Shown: positions 27,907 to 36,216, numbered from the stretch's first letter. The stretch is DNA of 40,477 nucleotides from Xenococcaceae cyanobacterium MO_188.B32 (GCA_030065635.1 JASJDJ010000042.1:1-40477), one strand, 5' to 3'. Numbers and translations are program-made. Notes: generated from the sequence alone by a model not told the origin.

Positions 27907-28010
27907 TTAGAAATGTCCTAACGTTAATAAGTATTGCTATAGTCTTCATTTAGGCTCCATATTTAATAGTTAGTTTTTACTCTCAATTTTTTCATAATTA
28001 CAATTTAGCA

Positions 28011-28183
28011 ATATAATCCACAAAATCCTCACATTCTCCCTCTATATTAATAACTAAGATTGCTTCCTAGAGACAACACTCTGCTTTACATATCGCCATT
28101 CAAGTTCTTAAACCTTGCTCAGGTCATCATCAAGAACAGGCAGATAGAAACCTTCCTCCAGATATTTCAGCTGGGGGTTTTTT
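28011..28183 (+). ncRNA. Probable small RNA gene, tandem copy 1
   Basis: A 173-bp unit repeated 234 bp downstream with six substitutions and no gaps by my count. It ends in an intrinsic terminator: CCTCCAG (28155-28161), a short loop, CTGGGGG (28171-28177) and six T. A -10-like TACATA at 28087-28092 would start an RNA near 28098, giving about 86 nt. That RNA has a 5' hairpin (GTTCTT 28104-28109 with AAGAAC 28132-28137, inner ACCT/AGGT) and a single-stranded CU-rich stretch ACCTTCC before or within the terminator stem. No ORF is present. I cannot assign it to a named family. Confidence 0.65.
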
Positions 28184-28244
28184 GTATTCATAGACGATTT
28201 TTAGGATAATACGACTAAAGAGCGGGATAAAACCAATTTTAGTC

Positions 28245-28419
28245 ATATAATCCACAAAATCCTCACATTCTCCCTCTAGATTAATAACCAAGATTGCTTC
28301 CTAGAGACAACACTCTGCTTTATATATCGCCATTCAAGTTCTTAAACCTTGCTCAGGTCATCATCAAGAACAGGCAGATAGAAACCTTCCTCCAGATCTT
28401 TCGCCTGGGGGTTTTTTTT
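28245..28419 (+). ncRNA. Probable small RNA gene, tandem copy 2
   Basis: Second copy of the unit, with its own terminator (CTGGGGG at 28405-28411, then eight T). The -10-like element here is TATATA (28321-28326), closer to consensus than in copy 1. The 5' hairpin is identical in both copies. Three of the six differences fall in the terminator loop or its edge, one in the -10 region and two further upstream. The 61-bp spacer between copies is unrelated. Duplicated promoter and terminator mean each copy can be transcribed by itself. Confidence 0.65.
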
Positions 28420-28644
28420 ATGAGTTCAAATTAATTTAAGTTAGGAAATATTTCCTAGATGAGCGAAAAAGACTGTGGGAACTATTAGTTCGTGCCCTCG
28501 ATGGTTGCTAATTAAATGAAAAAATTTGTGTAAGAACCAAAAATTAAATTACCTATCTATTCAACATAGATTGTTAAATCACTATTTTTTTAGCTCCCTC
28601 TTTGCGTTTTTTCGTTCACCTGAATTCTCTCAACAAAGAATATT

Positions 28645-29787
28645 TTAACGTTCTTCAATAGGAAGATAAGGGGCATCGTGTACTCCCGTATAAACCTGAG
28701 TAGGACGGAAAATGCGATTGACAGCCAATTGTTCTTTCCAATGTGCTAACCAACCAGCAACCCTAGCGATCGCAAAAATAGGCGTAAATAGATCGTTAGG
28801 AATACCTAATTTACGATAAACCAAGCCAGAATAAAAATCGACGTTAGGATAAATACCTTTATGACCTAATTTTTCTTCGATTACTTTTTCTACTTCTAAA
28901 GCAAGATCGTAATAGCGATCGTGACCGGTTTCATCAAATAGCTTTTCGGCTAAACTTTGTAAAATAGTAGCCCTCGGGTCTTTGACTTTATAAACTCGAT
29001 GTCCAAAGCCCATAATCTTTTTCTTATTAGCGATGCAATTTTCTACATAAGGACGAACATTGGCGATCGAGCCAATTTCTTCTAACATTGATAATACTTC
29101 TTCGTTAGCCCCTCCATGTAAAGGCCCTGCCAAAGTACCTACGGCAGAAGCAACAACTGCATAGGGATCGGTTAAAGTAGAAGCTGTCACCATAGCAGAG
29201 AAGGTAGAAGCATTAATCGTATGTTCTGCATGAAGAGTAAGACAAACATCGAAAATTCTGGCTGCTAAAGGATGTGGTTTCCTTTCTGTCAGCATATAGA
29301 GGAAATTTGCAGCATAATCGAGTTCATCATTGGGTTTAACAGCGTCGTTTCCTCTCCGCATTTGGTGAAAAGCTGCTACCATCGTCGGGATTTTAGCAAG
29401 TAATCTTACTACTGCTTTTCTAATATATTTTGGGTCATCTAATGCTCGGCGAGAATAAAACAAACCCAAGGCAGCAGCAGAAGTTTGTAATGCGTCCATG
29501 GGATGACCGGTTTCGGGGAAGCATTTCATCATATCCCGAATACGATATTTTATGCGTCGATGGTAGATAATATCTGTTTGAAATCGCTCTAACTCTTTTT
29601 TGGTGGGTAGTTTATCCCAAATAAGCAAATAAGCTGTTTCTAAAAAACTACCTTGAAATGCTAATTCTTTTATATTAATACCACGATATTCTAATATTCC
29701 TTTTTGACCATCAACATGGCTAATACTCGATTTGGCTGCTGGAATATTTTCTAAACCAGGCTTATATTCACAAAGTGTAGCTGTCAT
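28645..29787 (-). CDS. gltA: Citrate synthase
   Basis: 380 residues. It condenses oxaloacetate and acetyl-CoA to citrate, the entry to the TCA branch that supplies 2-oxoglutarate for nitrogen assimilation. Family motifs include YRGINIKELA near the start, LHAEHTINASTF, the catalytic-region GPLHGGANEEVL and MGFGHRVYKVKDPR, and VDFYSGLVYRKLGI near the end. The length is that of the short bacterial type II-like form. Single gene; no obvious terminator after it. Confidence 0.95.
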   Translation of the reverse strand: MTATLCEYKPGLENIPAAKSSISHVDGQKGILEYRGINIKELAFQGSFLETAYLLIWDKLPTKKELERFQTDIIYHRRIKYRIRDMMKCFPETGHPMDALQTSAAALGLFYSRRALDDPKYIRKAVVRLLAKIPTMVAAFHQMRRGNDAVKPNDELDYAANFLYMLTERKPHPLAARIFDVCLTLHAEHTINASTFSAMVTASTLTDPYAVVASAVGTLAGPLHGGANEEVLSMLEEIGSIANVRPYVENCIANKKKIMGFGHRVYKVKDPRATILQSLAEKLFDETGHDRYYDLALEVEKVIEEKLGHKGIYPNVDFYSGLVYRKLGIPNDLFTPIFAIARVAGWLAHWKEQLAVNRIFRPTQVYTGVHDAPYLPIEER

Positions 29788-29969
29788 TTTTTTATAGATA
29801 TAACGAAAAATAATACATATAAACTTATAGTACCTGAGAAAACTTTTTAGTTTCAGGTTTTACTAAAAATTTGCTGCTATTAGTGAAAATTTAAGCAGTA
29901 TTAATTTAGTTTAAGTATGTTTATGTCCATGGGAGATAAAATTTTACCTTAATTCCGATATCCAGCCAA

Positions 29970-30464
29970 CTAAATCAGCCATTTAGGAGAGGTCAATAAA
30001 AATAGCTTACTCGTGCCTAGAGGACGATCGATATTTAAAATTTCTAAACCAATTACACCAGCTTTTTTTACTATTATTTGCTCTTTTATCGTGCCCCACA
30101 CCAGCATTTCTGCCCAGTTACCTAAATCTGGTTGATGACCGACCATAGCTAATTTACTATCTGGATTAATAGAAAATTTACCTCCTAGCCACTCTAGCCA
30201 CTCTTGAATATTACCATCAGGTGCTAGGGGTTTAAAAGTTTCAATTTTTTGACTTAGACTTATTTGTTGCAAAATTTCTGCTGTTTGATAAGCTCTTACC
30301 AAGGGACTAGTAAGAATTAAGTCAAATTTTAATCCTACTGCTGCTAGCTTTTTTGCCACACGAGTTGTTTTGCTCAAACCTTTATCAGTTAAAGGACGGT
30401 CTTCATCTTGTTGATAAATGCCCCTTTCGACTGCAATACCATGGCGAATAAGATAAATTTCCAT
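29970..30464 (-). CDS. sixA: Phosphohistidine phosphatase SixA
   Basis: 164 residues. Histidine phosphatase superfamily with the catalytic RHG motif at the N-terminus (MEIYLIRHGIAVERG), LTSPLVRAYQTAEIL and the second catalytic His in AMVGHQPDLG. SixA removes phosphate from phosphohistidine in phosphorelay or PTS proteins. Its start codon lies inside the 3' part of an upstream coiled-coil frame (overlap 62 bp in another frame). Confidence 0.88.
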   Translation of the reverse strand: MEIYLIRHGIAVERGIYQQDEDRPLTDKGLSKTTRVAKKLAAVGLKFDLILTSPLVRAYQTAEILQQISLSQKIETFKPLAPDGNIQEWLEWLGGKFSINPDSKLAMVGHQPDLGNWAEMLVWGTIKEQIIVKKAGVIGLEILNIDRPLGTSKLFLLTSPKWLI

Positions 30465-30636
30465 TGTTACTCAGCCTTTTATCGATGCCAGTAATCTTTT
30501 CATCGAGTTTGATTATCGATTTCTCTACTTCGGTTATGCGATTATTGACTTCCTTGAACTCGGCTTTCATCTCTTTGCCGAGCGTATCGATCTTACCGAT
30601 TAGATCTGTTAGAAGCTTGTCTGTGTTACTCTCCAT
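30403..30636 (-). pseudogene. Truncated coiled-coil ORF running into sixA
   Basis: The first ~55 residues form a regular charged coiled coil (LLTDLIGKIDTLGKEMKAEF, VEKSIIKLDEKITGIDKRL), a pattern common in small cyanobacterial proteins that usually continue into a C-terminal membrane helix. Here, after KRLSNNG, the frame runs out of phase into sixA and yields a non-coil tail to its stop. I read this as a gene whose 3' end was replaced when it came to abut sixA. It may still be translated. Confidence 0.45.
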
Positions 30637-30652
30637 TGGTTATTTTTTTTCC

Positions 30653-30883
30653 TCAAAATACCTCAACAGACCAGGGCATCTCCGAAATTGGCGTTGCACT
30701 CCCCCAATCAATCCAAAAAATTGGCAGATAGTTGTGAACTGCTTTTTCGACAATTATGCCAACTTGATTGCTGCTGCTTCGAGCGTGAAACACCACATCG
30801 CCGACGGAAAACAGATCCCAGTTAGCTCGCCCAATCGCTTTCCTTTCATCCAATCTAGTGTGAAACAAGTCCAAATTTGCCAA
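30653..30883 (-). CDS. Small beta-rich protein or fragment, unknown function
   Basis: 76 residues from a TTG at 30883. The frame remains open upstream to about 30940 and reads FKELLQAYYRWLANLDLFHT without an ATG or GTG. The body has protein-like character: RLDERKAIGRANWDLF, then FSVGDVVFHARSSS and VGIIVEKAVHN, resembling a small SH3-like barrel. Lack of a good start suggests a 5'-truncated or frameshifted gene. The family is not recognised. Confidence 0.4.
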   Translation of the reverse strand: MANLDLFHTRLDERKAIGRANWDLFSVGDVVFHARSSSNQVGIIVEKAVHNYLPIFWIDWGSATPISEMPWSVEVF

Positions 30884-31236
30884 CCAGCGGTAATATGCTT
30901 GGAGCAGTTCCTTGAAAGAAACGAAAAGAAACGAAAGTAGATCTTAAGGTTTTGCCAACGCAGTAGTAGATCCAGCATACGCGCGATCGCCCCGCATGGC
31001 GGAGAAACCTGATTACGGTTATATTTTTACCCTGGAAGAGAAACCCGAACACTTGTTCTAGTTGTTGAGATTGTAGAAAATTGTTTACCATTGTGTTGTT
31101 TATCATTTATAGATGAACTGGGCGATCGTGTAGTTTGCTAGACTTGGGCGATCGCTCTTTTAATAATTGTAATACGCGCCCGTTTTATAATCAAGCGAAC
31201 TCGGATTAAAATGAAAAAAGACTTCAAGAAAAGAGT
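30884..31236. other. Spacer in the accessory patch
   Basis: About 350 bp. Short frames on the minus strand here (for example MINNTMVNNF..., 30855-31106) do not look like genes, though they may include decayed 5' sequence of the 30653-30883 gene. HIP1-type sites occur near 30983 and 31149. A promoter for the plus-strand cluster starting at 31237 must lie near the right end. Confidence 0.35.
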
Positions 31237-31467
31237 ATGCCAGGGACAAAAAGTAGCGGAAGACCAGGGGGAAACCCAGAGATTTGGAAAGAAGCCAAAA
31301 AGAGGCAAAAAGGGCAAAATCCTCTTCGGATTTCAAGAGGATTGAGATTTTCCGAGCAGATGATAAAAGCGATCGATTCGGGAATTTTGGATGAAGAATG
31401 GACGGATATTGCTAGACGTGCGATCGCGGAAGCCTTGAGGGAGAAAGGAGTGAATCTCGATGCCTAA
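31237..31467 (+). CDS. Small basic protein with GRPGGNPE start and RHH-like tail
   Basis: 76 residues. The start MPGTKSSGRPGGNPE is a motif I associate with small proteins of cyanobacterial plasmids and phages. The C-terminal part, LRFSEQMIKAIDSG followed by WTDIARRAIAEALREKG, has the strand-helix-helix rhythm of ribbon-helix-helix DNA-binding proteins. A regulatory or antitoxin-like role is inference. Its stop overlaps the next start by 8 bp (ATGCCTAA), so translation is coupled. Confidence 0.6.
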   Translation: MPGTKSSGRPGGNPEIWKEAKKRQKGQNPLRISRGLRFSEQMIKAIDSGILDEEWTDIARRAIAEALREKGVNLDA

Positions 31468-31798
31468 CAGCACTTTGAAAAAACACAAAGTTTATTTCAA
31501 AAAAAGCAATTTAACAATTCAAATTGAAGAATTTTCTTCAATTTGAAACAAGTACTTTCATGCCTACGAGATAGATTTGGAAAAATGCGTCCATTCTTCC
31601 GAACTACTGGATTACTTGTTTCAAATCGCCCGTAAAGATTGGTGTACTGGCGAACTGCTGCTAGACTTGTTTGAAGAAATAGAAGCAGCCTGTAAACTAG
31701 TCTTCAAAGATAACGCTCAAGGCGTTTTTTGTCCTTTTGGAACGCCAACAAAAGTCGATTGGGTCAAGAAAAAAATTCTCTTTCTCTCAAAACAATGA
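31460..31798 (+). pseudogene. Small gene interrupted by an in-frame TGA
   Basis: The ATG at 31460 opens a frame of 28 codons to TGA at 31544-31546. The same frame continues without another stop to 31798. Beyond the TGA it reads YFHAYEIDLEKCVHSSELLD, LFQIARKDWCTGELL and VFCPFGTPTKVDW, which resembles a recurring cyanobacterial protein of about 100 residues with an EIDLxxC...LLDxxFQIAxKxW pattern. The TGA falls upstream of that conserved part. A nonsense mutation is the simple reading; re-initiation downstream is possible (TTG at 31577). Confidence 0.6.
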
Positions 31799-31989
31799 GA
31801 CTAGCTCGATCGATGTATTTGGGAGGAACGATCGTTTCGGCGACAGAATGCGATTTCGAGGACTACAAGAGACTCGGTCTTACCTGTCCAATCTGCCGTC
31901 AAGCAGTGTATTTGCGCTCTGGCTCGATTCGACAGCAAACTTTGAGGAACAAAAAGACGATCGAGCAAAAAATAGAACCTTATCCTTGA
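31795..31989 (+). CDS. Small protein with CPIC motif, probably truncated
   Basis: 64 residues, starting in an ATGA overlap with the previous gene. It reads MRLARSMYLGGTIVSATECD, YKRLGLTCPICRQAVYLRSG, then a charged tail. A single CPIC pair followed by QAVYLR resembles the N-terminus of larger proteins with a zinc-ribbon and a nuclease-like part. Here the protein stops soon after, so it is probably truncated by frameshift or deletion. Third member of the coupled cluster. Confidence 0.5.
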   Translation: MRLARSMYLGGTIVSATECDFEDYKRLGLTCPICRQAVYLRSGSIRQQTLRNKKTIEQKIEPYP

Positions 31990-32109
31990 GATCATGGGTC
32001 TAAAACCCCATGCTAAGCCACGTAACAAGTTTACATTTTAGAGACAGAATCTTCATATAGCAAAGGCTTGAACTGTTGTACTATAAAATTCACAGCCTTT
32101 ACGCTAATA

Positions 32110-33405
32110 CTAGTCAGTTTGGATGACACTATCGTCAGGATTAACTAAACGAAGAAGCTTTTGTTTGATTTGAGTATCGAATACTTCCCATTTGATTTTG
32201 GCATAGTCAGAATTATCATTAAAACTGCCTAAGAAACCTACAGGAATTTCAAAACCTCCTGCCATATAACGTCCTCCCCCAAAAAATCGTCCTTCGGTAT
32301 CTTTGCCAAAAGCTTCTTTGATGAATTCGTCAGGATCTAGAGTTAATTTACTAGTTCTGAGAGAACCTATTACTAATTCTATATCGTCGTCTTGGTCGTG
32401 AACAATTCCATAGACAACAGCAGTGTGAATATCTTCTTCTGTAACTAAAAAGTCTGCTGCTTGGGGTATGGCATCGCGGTCATCATAGCGTAAGTAGCCT
32501 ACCCCTGCTAAGGAAAAATTATTTTTGATAATACGATTTCTCAACGCTCGCTCGATCACGTCCATCACACGGCGCGATCGCGCTGATTGTAGCACGGCAT
32601 TGAGTAATTGAGAATCATAAAACCGACTCAAGTAAGCAGCAGCTAAAAAGTCTTCTTCTTGTGCCTGCATTAAACGATTGGTATCGGAACGCAATCCGTG
32701 CATTAAGGCAGTAGCACAGTTGACATGTTTTATATTCGCTGTATTAAAATCTAGTAAACCTTGCTGAATGTATTGGGTTAGGATAGTTGCTGTTGCTCTA
32801 GTTTGGGGTCGTAAATCGGTAAATTCGGCATTCAGTTCTCCTTGTTTACTGTGATGATCGATCACTGTCACTAGGGGAATTTGCGATTTTATTAGAGGGA
32901 ATAATTGAGTATTAGTTCCTTGACAGTCAATTAGCACACAACCTTGATAATTAGAAAAATCTAAATTTTGAAAACTTTGAAGGGTTACTTTTTTGGCGGG
33001 AAGATTGGTAAGCTTAACTAGAGCAATATTCTCTTGATGAGATAGAGTACCTGCATAGACAATTTCGCATTGAATCTGGTAGGTTGCTGCAATCATTTGA
33101 TACGCCCAAGCACTAGAAAGGGCGTCAGGATCGGGAAAATCCTGAATAATAATTAGTAAACGCTCTCCTTGATGTTTTTTCAGAACTGTCTTTAAACTTG
33201 CGATCGCTTGTTTTAGATCGCTATCTTTAGCTTCTTCTAAATCGCAAGATAATGCTGTACTGGTAGGAGATGTTTTTCCGTTTTCCTGAGAAGTCTCAAT
33301 CTTGGCTTTTTCTTTGGCTGGTTTGGGTGATTCTATGGTTAAATCAGAATGAGTTGGATTTTTGAGCGAGTTTTTTCCAGGATAACCGGTTAGTTTTGAT
33401 GACAT
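32110..33405 (-). CDS. DHH-family phosphoesterase (NrnA-like)
   Basis: 431 residues. The N-terminal ~80 residues are polar and likely disordered. The DHH domain then shows FPDPDALSSAWA, IDCQGTN and VIDHHSK. The C-terminal DHHA1 domain ends with RFFGGGRYMAGGFEIP. The family includes NrnA (nanoRNase and pAp phosphatase) and exopolyphosphatase-like enzymes. Two usual His residues look replaced: motif I lacks the leading His and GGGH reads GGGR. The substrate is therefore uncertain. Confidence 0.75.
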   Translation of the reverse strand: MSSKLTGYPGKNSLKNPTHSDLTIESPKPAKEKAKIETSQENGKTSPTSTALSCDLEEAKDSDLKQAIASLKTVLKKHQGERLLIIIQDFPDPDALSSAWAYQMIAATYQIQCEIVYAGTLSHQENIALVKLTNLPAKKVTLQSFQNLDFSNYQGCVLIDCQGTNTQLFPLIKSQIPLVTVIDHHSKQGELNAEFTDLRPQTRATATILTQYIQQGLLDFNTANIKHVNCATALMHGLRSDTNRLMQAQEEDFLAAAYLSRFYDSQLLNAVLQSARSRRVMDVIERALRNRIIKNNFSLAGVGYLRYDDRDAIPQAADFLVTEEDIHTAVVYGIVHDQDDDIELVIGSLRTSKLTLDPDEFIKEAFGKDTEGRFFGGGRYMAGGFEIPVGFLGSFNDNSDYAKIKWEVFDTQIKQKLLRLVNPDDSVIQTD

Positions 33406-33522
33406 ATTAAGCTGATTTGGTAATCACAAAATTACCCACTAACACTATTATAAGTTATGTAAATTTATATATCTGACTTAAGAGTTTACCATCATCTAAA
33501 TTATTTTTTATGAGTTCGACTA

Positions 33523-34020
33523 TCAGATTCCGATGACATACTTTTTCCACTCTTGATTTAGATTACCCTGAGTATGCTTGATAATTTCAAAATGAAGACT
33601 ACTATGAGGTTGTCTCGGCTTAGTTAACAGAATCATATTGGCTTCTTTCGGAGTCCGATTGCCTTTTCTGACGTTACAGCGAACACAGGCTGCTACTAAG
33701 TTTTCCCAGGTATCTCCTCCACCACGAGAACGAGGTATAACATGATCTAATGTTAACTGATCTCCTTTATGATGGCAGTATTGACAAGTGTGACGATCGC
33801 GTTCGAGGATATTACGACGGGTGAGGGGAATTTCTTTGTAGGGTACCCTAATATAGTGGCGCAACCGAATAACCGTCGGTAGAGGAAAGTCAGCATAAAT
33901 AAATCTGCCATTGTGCTCGAGTTGCTCTGCTTTATTTTTTAGTAGTAATACTACCGCTCTTCTCCAACTAGTGATGTTGAGCGGTTCGTACGAGGCATTT
34001 AATACCAGAACCTTGCCCAT
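33523..34020 (-). CDS. HNH endonuclease
   Basis: About 165 residues from ATG 34020 ([20 protein letters not shown]); a longer start at 34035 is less likely. The HNH fold lies near residues 75-125: [39 protein letters not shown] and [10 protein letters not shown], with two CxxC zinc pairs. This single-domain protein is widely conserved in cyanobacteria, usually as a chromosomal gene and not next to a methylase. Its biological target is not known to me. Confidence 0.85.
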   Translation of the reverse strand: MGKVLVLNASYEPLNITSWRRAVVLLLKNKAEQLEHNGRFIYADFPLPTVIRLRHYIRVPYKEIPLTRRNILERDRHTCQYCHHKGDQLTLDHVIPRSRGGGDTWENLVAACVRCNVRKGNRTPKEANMILLTKPRQPHSSLHFEIIKHTQGNLNQEWKKYVIGI

Positions 34021-34150
34021 TTTTTCCCAATACAATAGTGATGTAGCTTATCACAGATAGTAACATAGACAACTTGTTTGGGTTGTCGATTGCTATAGTT
34101 TGAGAGCAAAATTAGGATAATTTACTTGGGTGTATAGGAGCGGTCGCACA

Positions 34151-35341
34151 ATGGAAATCAAACAACTAACTACCAGAAACATTCTCCAGCCAGGCAACCA
34201 GGAAAATTATTTATCTATAGCCAATCGAAAAAGAGCATGGGTAGAAATAGATTTAACTGCTTTAGGAGAAAATGTTAAACAGCTTAAAAAAATTCTGGCA
34301 CCTCAGACAGAGTTAATGGCGGTAGTGAAAGCCGATGCTTATGGTCATGGTGCAGTCACTGTTGCTCGAACAGCTTTAGATTGTGGTGCGGGCTCTCTAG
34401 CTGTCGCTACTCTATCAGAAGGTATCCAACTGCGTAAAGAGGGAATAAACGCGGATATTCTTATTTTAGGCGCAATTAACACCCCTACAGAAATTCGGGC
34501 CCTCGCTTTCTGGAATTTACAGCCTACCCTCTGCAATTGCGCTCAAGCTTTACTGTTTTCGGAAATTATGGCGCAAATGGGTAAAACTTTGCCCGTACAC
34601 CTCAAACTAGATACAGGTATGTCTCGATTAGGCACCAACTGGCAACAGGCAACAGAATTTGTGAGGTTGACTCAGCAATTGCCTTTCCTAAAACCTGCCA
34701 GTGTTTATTCTCATTTGGCAACGGCAGACGATCCCGATCCTACTGTAATGAAATTGCAACAAGCAAGATTTACTGAAGCGATCGCCAAACTAAAATTTCA
34801 AGGGATTTTACCACCTAAACTTCATTTAGCTAATTCTGCTGCTACCTTAAGCAGTCGCGTTTTTCACTACGATCTCGTCCGTGTCGGCTTGGCTCTTTAT
34901 GGTCTCTATCCCGCGCCTCACCTGCGTTCTAGTGTCAAACTCCAACCAATTTTACAGGTTAAAGCTAGAATTACTCAAGTAAAAAAGATTACCGCAGGTA
35001 CGGGGGTTAGCTACGGTCATAAATTTATTGCTCCCCAAGACATGGCGATCGCTGTTGTGGGTATTGGTTATGCTGATGGTGTACCCCGCAACCTTTCTCA
35101 TCGCTTAAAAGTTTTGGTTCGCGGTCAGCTAGTCCCCCAAATAGGCACGATTACTATGGATCAGTTAATGCTCGATGTGAGTAATATTCCTAATTTACAA
35201 CCAGGAGAAATTGTTACTCTTATCGGACGAGACGGGGAGCATACTATCACTGCCGAGGATTGGGCTGATGCTCTAGACACGATTTCTTGGGAAATTCTAT
35301 GTGGTTTTAAGCATAGACTACCGAGAGTTAATCGAGTATAA
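34151..35341 (+). CDS. alr: Alanine racemase
   Basis: About 396 residues from ATG 34151, with TAGGAG upstream. PLP enzyme converting L- to D-alanine for peptidoglycan. The PLP Lys is in MAVVKADAYGHG, HLKLDTGMSRLG and HLANSAAT are conserved, and the second catalytic Tyr is in GVSYGHKF. DQLMLDVS and the C-terminal GFKHRLPRV complete the pattern. Confidence 0.95.
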   Translation: MEIKQLTTRNILQPGNQENYLSIANRKRAWVEIDLTALGENVKQLKKILAPQTELMAVVKADAYGHGAVTVARTALDCGAGSLAVATLSEGIQLRKEGINADILILGAINTPTEIRALAFWNLQPTLCNCAQALLFSEIMAQMGKTLPVHLKLDTGMSRLGTNWQQATEFVRLTQQLPFLKPASVYSHLATADDPDPTVMKLQQARFTEAIAKLKFQGILPPKLHLANSAATLSSRVFHYDLVRVGLALYGLYPAPHLRSSVKLQPILQVKARITQVKKITAGTGVSYGHKFIAPQDMAIAVVGIGYADGVPRNLSHRLKVLVRGQLVPQIGTITMDQLMLDVSNIPNLQPGEIVTLIGRDGEHTITAEDWADALDTISWEILCGFKHRLPRVNRV

Positions 35342-35343
35342 GT

Positions 35344-35371
35344 TCGGAGTTCGGAATTCGGAATTCGGAGG
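35344..35371. repeat. Short direct repeats of TTCGGAATTCGGA
   Basis: Three head-to-tail copies of a TTCGGA-type unit (TTCGGAG, TTCGGAA, TTCGGAA, TTCGGAG) directly after the alr stop codon. Low-complexity spacer DNA. Confidence 0.5.
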
Positions 35372-35377
35372 TATCGG

Positions 35378-35542
35378 CTAATAGTCACTGTCGGCGACAC
35401 ACATCCCTTTACATTTAATCCCGTTGGTAGCCGTGCGCTGACAATGAGGACATAAAATTTTTTCGTTTTCTGCTGCTCGATCGAGCTTTTCGTTGCTGCT
35501 TGTTTGAGGCTGACTTTTGTCGGTCTGGAGTTCCAATGTCAT
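35378..35542 (-). CDS. Small zinc-ribbon protein, 54 residues
   Basis: ATG at 35542 to TAG at 35378-35380. The N-terminal half is polar (MTLELQTDKSQPQTSSNEKL). The C-terminal half reads ILCPHCQRTATNGIKCKGMC then VADSDY, with four Cys as CxxC...CxxxC, a plausible single zinc site. I believe very similar CPxCQRTAxNGIKC...CVADSDY proteins occur in many cyanobacteria without assigned function. It lies between alr and the LCCL gene on the minus strand. Confidence 0.75.
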   Translation of the reverse strand: MTLELQTDKSQPQTSSNEKLDRAAENEKILCPHCQRTATNGIKCKGMCVADSDY

Positions 35543-35621
35543 CAAGGTGAAGATTTTTTTGGCAGTTTACTCTTTATAGTTTACAAAAATTAAAGTAAAA
35601 GAATTGGAACTAATAACTTAT

Positions 35622-36203
35622 TTAGCGAAAAATATCTCTAATCGAATCAGAAATTGTTCTTTCTATGCCTCTTCTCACTCCATTACCCACTGTTCTTTCA
35701 ATAGCGGAAGGACGACGACGAGATGGGGGTTTTTCTGCATCATTATTAGTCTCATCAGCAGACTCGATCGCTATTGGATTACCAATAAATCTAAAACTGT
35801 AAACTTCTCGAGCGTGACTTTTACTCTTAACGCCAAAGCGATCGCTACCTTTATACCTAGATTCTCCAGCAGTCAGTTCGACATTAATTAAGCCACCCTC
35901 TCTGGTAATCATGCCCGCATGAACGGCAGCCTGGCAAAGTCCAGAATTAAGAGTATAAATATCAGTTCCCCAAACAGGAGCATAGACTTGACTTTCTGGT
36001 GTAGTAGGGCATTTAAAAGTAAATACCTGACCAAAATTTTGGCGGTCTAATTCAAAACTATTTAACCGAATACTCCAGCCTATTTCTGGCACTGACTGTA
36101 ATTTTGTTTGAGCGTTAACTGTTTTTGCTGCAAACAAGTCTAGAGCGATCGCAGTACCAATCAAACTCAGGATTATTGTTGGAGGAGATTTATCTAGTTT
36201 CAT
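35622..36203 (-). CDS. Secreted LCCL-domain protein
   Basis: 193 residues. A hydrophobic N-terminal signal (TIILSLIGTAIALDLFAA ... NAQ) is followed by an exported domain. VYAPVWGTDIYTLNSGLCQA, AAVHAGMITREGGLINVEL and YKGSDRFGVKSKSH form the LCCL pattern. The Cys pair is FKCP and GLCQ. The last 45 residues are charged and Arg-rich (PPSRRRPSAIER). LCCL domains are thought to bind lipids or carbohydrates; the role here is unknown. It lies downstream of psaK on the same strand, 92 bp away. Confidence 0.75.
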   Translation of the reverse strand: MKLDKSPPTIILSLIGTAIALDLFAAKTVNAQTKLQSVPEIGWSIRLNSFELDRQNFGQVFTFKCPTTPESQVYAPVWGTDIYTLNSGLCQAAVHAGMITREGGLINVELTAGESRYKGSDRFGVKSKSHAREVYSFRFIGNPIAIESADETNNDAEKPPSRRRPSAIERTVGNGVRRGIERTISDSIRDIFR

Positions 36204-36216
36204 TTCCTTAACTCCA

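Noticed and set aside
28437-28511. Short frame reading LDERKRLWELLVRALDGC before a stop
   Set aside because: It looks protein-like but is under 25 codons with no start codon; at most a fragment of a lost gene.
30464-30940. 158-codon plus-strand ORF
   Set aside because: It is the complement of the coiled-coil ORF and the small beta-rich gene, with low-complexity Ser/Leu composition typical of a shadow frame.
35604-35891. 95-codon plus-strand ORF opposite the LCCL gene
   Set aside because: Antisense shadow of the LCCL coding sequence with Ser-rich, unstructured translation.
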